From: Phoronis ovalis
Lineage: Eukaryota > Phoronida > Phoronidae
Assembly: GCA_028565635.1 (NCBI GenBank)
Contig: JAOXYB010025092.1
Coordinates: 1 to 16,055, forward strand
Direction of reading: 5' to 3'
DNA length: 16,055 bases
Position 1 is the stretch's first letter, and each line of letters begins with the position of its first letter. Shown one piece after another: positions 1 to 8,274 of the stretch. The notes under the pieces were generated by a model. It made no database searches. It saw only the letters and a list, made by a program, of their open reading frames with translations, and was not told the origin of the DNA. The translations under genes and the position numbers were made by a program.

Positions 1-105
1 TTTTCACATTCAAATATTGTTTGAGGGGGGACAAGACTTCCTAATTTTCAAATATAGTTCCAGGTGCATGGTTCCAGGTATATGTACACCTTGAGAAATT
101 TTAAC

Positions 106-546
106 TTATTTTGCTGTCCAGTAATTAACTTCTCGTGGTGGCTTGTCTTGTAAAGATGGTGCTGCCTCTGTGGCATGTGTACGCTTTCTGTATGTGTTTG
201 ACTGACCAACCAAGTGATTTTGTTTTTCTGCTTGAATGGCTAAATATACTACACCCATTAAGTCTAACAAGCCTTCCTGTTCTTTTGTAAAGCTCAACCT
301 TTGCCTGCAGCACAGTAGAAATTGAACTCTTAGCACAAGCTGATCTTTAGTGCTGTAAGTTAGAATGCTATTGTGGTGAAGGAATTTCCAGATATAATGA
401 ACAGACAACTTTTACAGACCACAAACTGATAGGAAGACTAATTACGTTTAAGTCGTACTCGATATTTGGCTCTGTGTAACTAGTTGTTTTACCAGCTCAT
501 ATTTCTTCCCTGTACTTGGAATTTTTTTGCTGTAGCATTGTTGAAT
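106..546 (-). pseudogene. Broken coding relic with SAP-like segment, unknown family
   Basis: One minus-strand frame holds an open stretch of 100 codons (408-106). Upstream in the same frame is a further readable stretch (546-451), separated from it by stops at about 450, 444 and 414. The upstream piece contains IPSTGKKYELVKQLV, which resembles the second helix of a SAP (DNA-binding) domain. The downstream piece has a charged, helical look (FTKEQEGLLDLMGVVYLAIQ) and ends in a basic, polar tail. The 100-codon part has no ATG; it begins after a stop with TTG. Two separated blocks in one frame fit a decayed protein better than a chance ORF. SAP domains occur in some transposon-associated and DNA-repair proteins, so a mobile-element origin is possible but unproven. 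I do not recognise the family. Confidence 0.35.
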
Positions 547-1452
547 CTAGGGATTTGATTTCGATGATGAAATATACTTAACACAGAATATAACTGATAT
601 TATATTATAATTAACAATGAAACAGATAATAAATCCCATGTGAAGATTCATAGAGTGACATTCCTGTATTAAATTTAACTGTTCCTTTGATTCCTTATAA
701 TTGTTGTTCCATCATCTCATTCTATTCTAAACAGATTCCATAATATCATGTTTGCGAATCTGGCAGCTTTAAACATTTATTTCGGTCATTATCAAGAAGA
801 CATTAAACGGTTCTGAAATTTACAACTTACAATATCTTTCTCAGTTACACTACGACTGAAAAGCGTTTCTGAATGCCACACCCTAATGGACCTTTAGTAC
901 TGACTGAAAACTAACAAAGAGAACTTGTCCTTCATAAGATAGAACAATTTAGAAATAATTGATAAATTTACTAGTTACAGTACCAGTACATACTCTCATC
1001 TAATGTGGTTTACATTACTTTAGTATATCACAAATGGACCAGGCCCTATTCATTTTGGGTTTCTTCCCACAAAGTATTGAAACATAAAATACAATAAAAC
1101 ATATAAACATGAGTTTCACTATACCTGATAATTCTTTCATATCATATTTGCTATATGGCTACTCGGTAACATCAGACAAACTAAGAATGCATCATTCTGT
1201 ATCACATGCAGTACTATATATATTGAGCAAATCTCTCTGGTGTACAGAGCACTTCTTCACTGCTTCATTTCTTGGTTGGGAGTGTGTGAATACTCATCAG
1301 TCGGGTTATTTATACTAACTCGTATTAACAAAGAACAAAGGAACTAGTTTATGTACAGTTATTGTGAGCCTATACCAGTCAATACAACATTTGTAATACA
1401 TTCTGATTGCAACTCTTGGATGGATTACTGATATAGAGGACTTTTTTCCATT
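547..1452. other. AT-rich stretch, no gene seen
   Basis: No protein-like reading frame, RNA gene or clear repeat was found. The 69-codon plus-strand ORF at 1109-1318 has no recognisable domain, and I treat it as chance. Confidence 0.5.
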
Positions 1453-2480
1453 TCACTTTAACTCTTCCTCTGCCATTTCAGTTTGATGTTTCTGCTTGTA
1501 AAATATCTTTACATCTTCCTCAAAAATCCAAGCTAAATTGCAACGTACAGCACCATCAATTCTGGCAATTCAGGTGACACCTTGAAACACATATTTAATA
1601 CTGATTCAAGGAGGAATAGTTCCGGAATAGAATTCCATGGCCCATCTTCTAAATAAATGTATTCTTGCCTCCATTGGCAAATAGTGCATTTTAACAGTCT
1701 GCAATCAACTTATATAACATGGTGTCGAGATTTTTTGTCCTCAACCATTCTATCCCATATGGTACATGTATATTTGTCAAGCCAGCAGGAGAAGTGATCA
1801 GTATTTTGCATAGCATTGTAATCTTCGGAATAAGAGCAAATGAATTTGTTATCAAGGTGCCATATCTTACAAACTGTTTACCAGAGGATCTTTACTTATT
1901 GTATATTCTTCAATGCTTCTAGCTTTTGCTGTTCATTCAGAGATAAGTATTCTCTTAAACTAGACTCATTGGTAAACTTGAATGGAATGTTTTACTACAT
2001 CTTTGCTGTTTAATGATTCTTTGACATCATTACTCATTCGCTCCGTATCACTTTTGTGGTCTTCTGTTGCTGGCTTTGAAGTTGGAATGTCAAAAGGACC
2101 ATGTTTCCGAAGCGCTTCATCTTCTGATGTATGTGCACACGCAACAAAATTATCTTTGCTGTACCATTCTGCACATGACACTTGGCATATACATTTCTGG
2201 TTGAGAAAACATTCAAGTGGGCAAGTCAAATTTGAACAAGTGGACTCGATGGAGCTTCTGAAGGGCCATTATCTATCATAAATACATATTTAAATTTGAG
2301 ATTACCCGTTTCTTCTATTCAGCAAAATCTGTCTATTGCAGGTACAGTCATAAGGTATAATATTTCATTCAAAGTGCAAAATACTGTTTTGGGCTCATAT
2401 AAAGATATATTTAATACCTTAACTAGATTTCCAGCTCTGGTGACATGGAGCACAAAGTATACATGTTGCTTCCCTTTCTG
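1453..2480 (-). pseudogene. Decayed DDE-transposase-like relic
   Basis: Read on the minus strand with several frame changes, this stretch gives a series of protein-like blocks in a sensible order. First comes VFMIDNGPSEAPSSPLV (about 2287-2240). Its hydrophobic strand followed by DNGP looks like a DDE/RNase-H-fold catalytic aspartate. Next is a block ending SKDNFVACAHTSEDEALRKH within the 87-codon ORF 2229-1966. Then come SSLREYLSLNEQQKLEALKN (about 1975-1900), HVPYGIEWLRTKNLDTMLYK (about 1775-1710), and finally a block through CNLAWIFEEDVKIFYKQKHQ that ends at a TGA at 1455-1453. Similar uncharacterised DDE-like proteins recur many times in cnidarian and mollusc genomes as I remember them. 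At least five stops or frameshifts break this copy, so it is not functional. The cysteine-rich look of the 1966-2229 ORF is probably accidental. The superfamily assignment is uncertain; the protein-like order of the blocks is the firmer observation. Confidence 0.45.
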
Positions 2481-2641
2481 ACAATTGCCAATCGCCACTG
2501 GTTAGATCTAAAGTCGAGAACTAGGAAGCACCGCTGAGACTATCTAAACTGTCGTCTATCATAGAGAAAGGGTATGCATCTTTATGTGCTTATTCAACAT
2601 ACGATAATTGACAAACTGCATAAACGTTGTTTTACAAATTA

Positions 2642-2705
2642 AAACGACCGGAGATGACCAGGGAGGGTGGAGGGACATATAATATCTCTTTCTAACCGGT
2701 CGTTT
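2642..2705. repeat. 10-bp perfect inverted repeat
   Basis: AAACGACCGG (2642-2651) is matched by its exact reverse complement CCGGTCGTTT (2696-2705), with a 44-base spacer. The arms are GC-rich for this window. The spacer has a purine-rich G run (GGGAGGGTGGAGGG) and a second short inverted pair, GAGAT/ATCTC, just inside the left arm. It could be the hairpin end or the paired ends of a very small mobile element, or a footprint left next to the retrotransposon relic that begins about 85 bases further on. No target duplication was identified. Confidence 0.4.
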
Positions 2706-2788
2706 AGTTTCAGACATTCACATGATGTTTTAAATAAATCTTACACGTGTGATGGGACTTGAATTGGTTAACCTCTAATTCGTCATCA

Positions 2789-3590
2789 CTATTCATCATA
2801 TCTCAATATAGGGACATCGCTTTCATCATCGACCATGAGTGATACAGAGGTGGAGGTTGAAGGTATTACTGGGGTTTCATCTATGTGGATTGTAGGATGT
2901 AATAACGTAGCCACAGGTGTGCCTGCTTTCAGCTTCTCACTGAACCTTGATAAGTTGGCAATTCGTATGGGAATACATCGATCTTTTTTTGGTATCAGCA
3001 AGTGATAAATTTGCAATAACCATACCTATTTGTGACCAAAACTTGTAATCGGTTTAATGATACCTGACACTGGAGTTGCAAATGAATTTATCCTCAACAA
3101 TACTCTCAGTATTACATGCATGGTACTATTTGATCTTTAGAGATGATTATTTGCAACATGATGGTACAGCACCTTCTGTATGTACATTGCAATTTGCATA
3201 TTCTCTTTCGTAAGAACAAACTTTCCCAATCTGTTTTCCATCCATCCCCCAGAACAAAGTCTAAACACAGTATACTAGTCGACTAAACATCAGCTTTCAC
3301 ACAAGTGCCGGATTGTATATTTATAGTTGTGACTAGAAAGTGTGAAGTTTGCTTGTCCTTTAATGTTTACTGTTTGCAGATTTAATTTGAAGGTTGGATG
3401 CATAAATCTTTTTGTTAATTAGATTATGGTAAGTTTCAGGTGTAATAATTGCAATGGAGGAGCCGGTATCTATCAGAAAGGGCAACAGAATTTCCTGATT
3501 TATTTCAAAATTTACATACAAATCTTTGAAATTAGTGTTAAGTCTGTTTACATACATATATGTCATGGATTCGTCTAGTCATTGCGTCTC
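2789..3590 (-). mobile_element. Ty3/gypsy-type retrotransposon remnant (protease region)
   Basis: The minus strand carries two readable pieces from the start of a gypsy-type pol. The first (3566-3360) contains FLIDTGSSIAIITPETY, the D-T-G-S active-site loop and following strand of a retropepsin-type aspartic protease. The second (3016-2789) contains IPKKDRCIPIRIANLS followed by LKAGTPVATL, matching the conserved segment just after the protease in gypsy-group polyproteins. Between them (3016-3360) the expected spacing is kept but stops and frameshifts interrupt every frame. I found no zinc-knuckle gag upstream, no reverse transcriptase downstream of 2789 and no LTRs, so this is a short dead fragment. 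The order protease then linker confirms the minus orientation. Confidence 0.65.
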
Positions 3591-4309
3591 ATGCCGATGG
3601 TAGTTGATTATCCTGAAATTGTGTTTCTTCAAGTGAACAGTGTTTATCTGGCCTGTCTCGCATGGATTGCGATTCTATGAGACAGGGATGGAAAGTTTTT
3701 ATTCAGATTGTATACGATTACGTAATAACTCCTACCCTCTCTTATTCACCAAGTATCTTTAGCATAGTATTACAATTATTACTAAATATCCTTTAAAACT
3801 TAAAATAATTATTATACATGGATATCATTTCTAGTCATTATCAATAGAACATATACACTGAATGTATTTCAACTATTCTGTACCCGGTGTGTCTCTTACC
3901 TTGATGAGCACCATAATGTTCTTTACCTATCTGACTTTAGTATTGCCGTGGTGGCTAATCATAAAAGTTGCCTTGGAATGATTCAGTGTTGTGATTGTAT
4001 GTGGCATACTAAGAGGTAATGTCTTGTGTTTTTAATTTTACATTTGGAATATTTAAGAGCAGCCACTAATGCTTTATGTGATGGATTGGTTGACATTTCA
4101 ATGATTTCGTTTTTATTTTATTAAATTTTTATATTTAAAAATGATGCATAATATTTGTAGTGAGTGTGCTGAAAATTGTTACATGTTAAATTAAATTAAT
4201 AAATAACACGCTTTCTCACAGCACAGTATGCTTCTATTTATTTTAATGCCCACAGTTAATTACAGTATTTGCATGTTAACTTTCTTTTTTACAATTACCA
4301 TCATACACT
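3591..4309. other. AT-rich intergenic stretch, nothing recognised
   Basis: No coding block, RNA gene or clear repeat was seen. It separates the gypsy-type remnant from the Merlin-type fossil. I looked here for terminal inverted repeats of the latter and found none that I would defend. Confidence 0.4.
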
Positions 4310-4865
4310 GTGGCAGCAGCCTGCAAAAATGCTGTGAAATGGCTGCCTCTTGATATTTGATATACTTTTGCGATGGCCCAATTTAATTCCAAATATTTGG
4401 CTTTCTGTCAGGCCTGTTAGATCATGTTTGTATGGACCTCTGTTTCAGGATACTTAAAATTGATCTACTGATTTTCTGACAGGTGCTGGAATCCTAATTG
4501 ACCAACACAATCGTAGACTTTCAAGCAATCTAAATAGATACTGGAACTTTTTGAAATATACATTTCAGTGAGAGATACTAGAATTTCAGCTGTTCTGTCT
4601 TGAACTGGTATCATTAAACATTTGCTGAATCCCCCCCTTTATCCCCTCAAAAACTCATGTTCCATCAACTGCATGCCCCTGTACGATATTTCCTTTTTTC
4701 AAACTTACTCTTAACTATTTCAACTACAATATTTTCCCACTCAATCTGCTCTCCATGTCAAAGTTTCTTAAATACATTTCTTTCATGATTTCTCTGCAAA
4801 ACATGGCCCCATCCACACTGGTAACCGAATGTAATTGCATTTGAGAACGAATGGCAACTTGTTCC
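4310..4865 (-). pseudogene. Merlin (ISXO2/IS1595-like) transposase fossil
   Basis: Minus-strand blocks occur in the order expected for an ISXO2-like DDE transposase. SVTSVDGAMFCREIMKEMYL (about 4830-4770) corresponds to the helical segment before the catalytic domain. VVEIVKSKFEKRKYRTG (about 4727-4676) matches the family signature around the first catalytic aspartate (VEIDESKFGKRKY-like). HAVDGT then VFEGIK (about 4670-4630) match the GHRVxGxWVFGGIER-like strand pair. YLDCLKVYDCVGQLGFQHL (about 4540-4480) matches the second-aspartate region, and ETEVHTNMI (about 4440-4420) is the segment before the final acidic residue. The first catalytic Asp is Val here, the Trp of the WVF strand is a stop, and a stop lies where the last acidic residue should be. 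At least two frameshifts are also needed. The copy is clearly dead. Merlin is the eukaryotic superfamily with this transposase. The N-terminal zinc-finger part and the terminal inverted repeats were not found. Confidence 0.7.
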
Positions 4866-5190
4866 AGTACTAATATCTAGTGTCTAATTGCTGCCTTTAA
4901 CTGCCATGTCTAATAGAAGTGGATGCATGGTGTTTAGGTGTTTTCTTTTGGCGGCGCCAGATTATGAGATCTTTAGATATTTTTTTCGCTGACTAATTTA
5001 AACATATGTGGCAAATTCTTTTTGTTGTTGGATGGTTGATTCTTTTGTACCAGACACATTTCTTATCAAGTCTTTGGCTAAAATCACAGTGGTCTTTCTT
5101 GCAGTCCACATAATTTGGAACTATTGGGCAGACTTGAATCTGAACATGTTTTAACTGCTTTTCTGAGAATTATTAATATAATAAGATATA
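4866..5190. other. AT-rich stretch, nothing recognised
   Basis: This flanks the Merlin-type fossil on its 5' side. It might contain a further-decayed N-terminal part of that transposase, but no convincing reading was found. Confidence 0.35.
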
Positions 5191-5281
5191 TATGTTAAAA
5201 TAAGCCATGCACCCGGAATCTAGGGATTAAATATATGTTTTAAATGAGCCGTGCACCCAGTATCTAGGTATTTGATATAAT
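5191..5281. repeat. Two-copy 44-bp tandem repeat
   Basis: Two diverged direct copies of about 44 bases lie side by side. The landmarks are AGCCATGCACCC (5203) and AGCCGTGCACCC (5247), followed in both by a GAATCTAGG/GTATCTAGG-like segment and an AT-rich run. Each copy begins with TATGTT. No coding or regulatory role is visible. Confidence 0.6.
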
Positions 5282-6872
5282 ATGTTTTCATCATTATATT
5301 TAAAGTTGGGCTTAGGGCTAGTAGTTAGGTTATGCTAATAAATGTCTATTGTGATTTTCTATATTTCTTCTAAAATAGAAATTAAATAAATTAAATGTAA
5401 TTCTTTAAATTCAACAAAACAGTTTTAGTTTATTAATGAGGGGTGTGGGGGGGGGTACACCTGTCTTCCATGTCAACACTATCATAGAAAAATAGTATGA
5501 TACTTTCAGGTAATTTATCTGCATAGAAAAACTAAATGTATGTGGCTATGGATTATGGAAGAGTTGAGGAGGTGGTGTGTGAAATCATTCATGCTTTTAT
5601 CCTTTCACCTTCAATGAATGCATATTGAAGTTAATCATGGAGAATAATCTCAAGCATAAGTTAGAGGGCTCAAATATCCCCATTTTCAACTAGAACAAAC
5701 TGATTATAACCAGTATTTGTACATTCTGACGTATATTCCCTGCCCATCAATCAATTTAAAAACAACGCCTGAAGTAACCAATGACAATGCACAGCTTAAA
5801 TTTCATCAAGCAATGAAACAATTTGCTTCCAAAATCTACTTGTTTGCCACATGACTTATTGGTTCCATACCTTTCTTTAAACTTTTGCTGGACCAATCTT
5901 TCCAATTAGTGAAACATTTACTGTATTATGATCACAGAATGCCAGATGATGAATTGCACACAATTTCTATGCCAAGTTTTATTTTCTCTCAGCCTCATAA
6001 AATCATGCATACTCGCCCTAACTGAACCAAACACTAATTTGTAATTAAACCAGCTGTTGTCATTATGAATTGAAACTTTACATGTATATTTAAATTAATA
6101 TTATAATTATTATTTTCCCTGCCCCAAAAATGATTGTAGCTGTTTTGTAACTTTTGAGCTGACCTATTGTTAAGAACAGTTGTTACAGTTTTCCCAAATG
6201 ACATCAGCAAATTTTTAGTCAGCATGTTCAGTGTATATAAGCTGGTTTTAAATTTTCTGATGCTTTTCAAAAAAACTAGTTCTGGGATGTTGCAAGAATG
6301 GGTTCTTTAATGTGTAGGGCTAACATGTATGTGTTGCTGGTAAGGATGGTCATTAAATTTCTGAATTTTTATAAATTATTGCCGTAAATGGGTACCATTT
6401 TATGACTTCATAAAATGAATCCATATTTATATTAGAAAATAACATCAATAGGGTTATATTATGTGTCCAAAACACAAAAAATTGGTATATGATGCTTGGT
6501 ATATTTTGTGTCTCATTTTGGCACACCCAAAATATATCAATGAACTTAGACCATTTGTGTAGTACTAGAACTAATGTCTTAGTTTTTGTTCTCATATTTA
6601 TCAATTTGTTTTAAATCAAGTTGTAGATCTGATTTTAAAAATAAATTCACTAGGTTGGCAATTTCCATAATAATAAAATAAATTATCTGACAGAACCAAC
6701 AAGTTATTATATTAAACACTTTGACATTTCATTTTCAATCAGAAGACTTGAACTGAAGAATTACAAGTTAGTCTTGGACGCCGATAGTTGCTAACTTACA
6801 TATTGGCATATACATATACCCGAAGTATTCAATGTGGATAACTTTTTTTGAGAGGGAGGTAATCTAGCAAAA
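5282..6872. other. AT-rich intergenic DNA, no gene seen
   Basis: This contains a G-rich run (about 5440-5455) and chance ORFs of 78 and 83 codons on the minus strand (6034-6270, 6353-6604). Both ORFs have AT-driven composition (Asn, Ile, Phe, Lys) and no recognisable motif. Nothing else could be supported. Confidence 0.45.
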
Positions 6873-6920
6873 CCAACAAACTTGTTTACCTGCTTCCTGC
6901 TAAGGTAAACCATTTGTTGG
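6873..6920. repeat. Imperfect inverted repeat (hairpin)
   Basis: The left arm CCAACAAA-CTTG-TTTACCT (6873-6891) pairs with AGGTAAA-CCA-TTTGTTGG (6903-6920). Only the middle 3-4 bases are unpaired, and the loop is about 11 bases. Outside the arms, AGC (about 6867) and GCT (about 6925) suggest an older, longer arm. It resembles the folded remains of a small non-autonomous element, or two elements inserted head to head. Confidence 0.55.
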
Positions 6921-6950
6921 TGTAGCTTGGAATGCCACATCTCTTCCCCA

Positions 6951-6995
6951 TTCACCTGCTAGCTGAATCTTTTTAAATTCACCAGCAAGCTGAAT
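6951..6995. repeat. Degenerate 27-bp direct repeat
   Basis: TTCACCTGCTAGCTGAAT (6951-6968) and TTCACCAGCAAGCTGAAT (6978-6995) match at 15 of 18 positions with a period of 27. A weaker third unit (CTGCCTGCTGAAAT) follows near 7010. No function is apparent. Confidence 0.5.
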
Positions 6996-8134
6996 ATGCG
7001 ATAAAACTATCTGCCTGCTGAAATAGTCTCTGCACAGTGAAATTTGGAATAAAGATATTTTGTATACGTAAATAAATCATTTTGCAGCGTTGCTTTAGAA
7101 AGTCATCCTCCTTGCCAGGTGGATGACCTATTTAAGGTTGCCCGCCAGCCAGATCAGACTGGAGAACAAATAATAAGGGCAACAGAGTCGGTGGATGCTT
7201 CTGATATAGGAGTTCTGGGAACAATTTGCCATTATGATATAGCTTATTATGACATATGAGTGCTTATACCTAGGTTGTGAAGACATTATGTGGATGACAT
7301 TCTGTAAAGTTTTAATCGAAATAGTATTAATTGCCTCACAGAATATTTTAATGAGATAAATGATGAATAACATCAAATTTGAAAATGAAAGTACAGTTCC
7401 ATGCTTGGACCATCTGATGATGAATCTGAAATTATTGTTCCATAGAAATAAACACTCCATTAATATCTAAATTGTGAATCTCAGCAAACATTACACCAGA
7501 ATTTGAGTGTTGTGATAACTACTTAACACATGCTATAATTTAGTTAAGAAGAGGACTGATAGTATCAAAGAAGAATGGTATATGTAGGCAACTGTTTCTA
7601 AATCTGGTCATCTTAGTATTGGAAATACCAAAATTAAACAACTTATGAGTAAACAGCCAAGGCAAACATAAGAAGAATCATGCATAGGAAAAAAAGAATA
7701 TATGCGCAGTCAATGACAAGAATATATGAAAACCGCAGTAGCAATGAAACTATAAAGCACAGTAAAAAGATGTGTTAGTTCACTCTAAAAAATATGTGTG
7801 ATTGTGAACAGAATAAAGTATAGACATTGTGAGAATTAAGTTACCTTTTGGTGAAGAAATGGGGAATATTCAGTTGAGGATTTAAGAAATTAGCTATAAT
7901 TGCAAATCATGCTGCTATTAATAATTGTGTGATAGACTGGAACGAAACAAAATGGCTGCTGAAAATGATGATAATTAATACGCGGAATAGATTAACTTTA
8001 TAAAAGAAGCTGATAATCATTAAGAGAGAATTTGGATCGAAATGCTTGAACAGGCAGCTGATCAGCAGTACACTATTTGGTGGTGACCGAAGAGACTACT
8101 TATTCTTCTGATGATACAAATCTTCCGGTAAAAG
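6996..8134. other. Region upstream of ZSWIM7, promoter not resolved
   Basis: No coding exon could be defended here. The promoter and any 5' noncoding exon of ZSWIM7 should lie in or near this stretch. There is no CpG-rich island and no convincing TATA/initiator pair. The 110-codon minus-strand ORF at 7128-7460 is AT-driven and has no recognisable domain. An ATG in good context at 7952 reaches a stop after 8 codons. Confidence 0.4.
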
Positions 8135-8141
8135 ATGAAAG
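8135..8141 (+). CDS. ZSWIM7: Tentative ZSWIM7 start exon (ATG AAA G)
   Basis: The exon at 8203 needs one base from the preceding exon to complete its first codon (xAT), and it contains no Met. ATG AAA G at 8135-8141 supplies a start with A at -3 and the right phase, giving M-K-D before LSIKDT. That length agrees with the human protein, in which about nine residues precede the aligned E-E-L-L. The weakness is the donor, AAAG|GTTGAG, which has a poor +3 to +5 consensus, and the resulting intron of only 61 bases. A rival is ATGA|GTAAAC near 7644. The stronger-looking donor at 8128 (CCG|GTAAAA) is in the wrong phase for any upstream ATG. Confidence 0.25.
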
Positions 8142-8202
8142 GTTGAGGTGTTTATCATATTTTGTTTTGGTTATGTCAGATCATTTATTTTGTTAATTGT
8201 AG

Positions 8203-8274
8203 ATTTGTCGATAAAAGATACAGCAGAGCAGTTACTTCAAGAAGTGAAAATTCAGTACACACAGAAATCAGCTT
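8203..8274 (+). CDS. ZSWIM7: ZSWIM7 exon: N-terminal helix
   Basis: The acceptor is TTTGTTAATTGTAG before 8203 and the donor is GTAAGT at 8275. The 72 bases give two bases of a split codon, then LSIKDTAEQLLQEVKIQYTQ and KSA, then one base of the next codon. The AEQLLQEV part aligns with the VEELLSEM helix of the human protein. Confidence 0.8.

Noticed and set aside
1109-1318. 69-codon plus-strand ORF starting with ATG
   Set aside because: No recognisable domain, AT-driven composition and no splice or gene context, so treated as chance.
1719-1922. 67-codon plus-strand ORF
   Set aside because: It lies antisense to protein-like blocks of the minus-strand DDE-like relic and is best explained as a shadow of it.
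1966-2229. Cysteine-rich small secreted peptide (87 codons, minus)
   Set aside because: The start is TTG with no signal peptide, and the blocks upstream and downstream belong to one decayed transposase-like protein.
7128-7460. 110-codon minus-strand ORF
   Set aside because: Composition is that of AT-rich noncoding DNA (Ile, Asn, Ser, Leu), with no motif or splice context.
7952-7978. Possible ZSWIM7 start, ATGGCTGCTG in good context
   Set aside because: It hits an in-frame stop after eight codons, and there is no donor before that stop.
8042-8127. Upstream coding exon ending at donor CCG|GTAAAA
   Set aside because: The frame from the ATG at 8042 stops at TGG-TGA, and the frame needed for the exon at 8203 has a TGA at 8112 with no ATG after it. 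It could only be noncoding.
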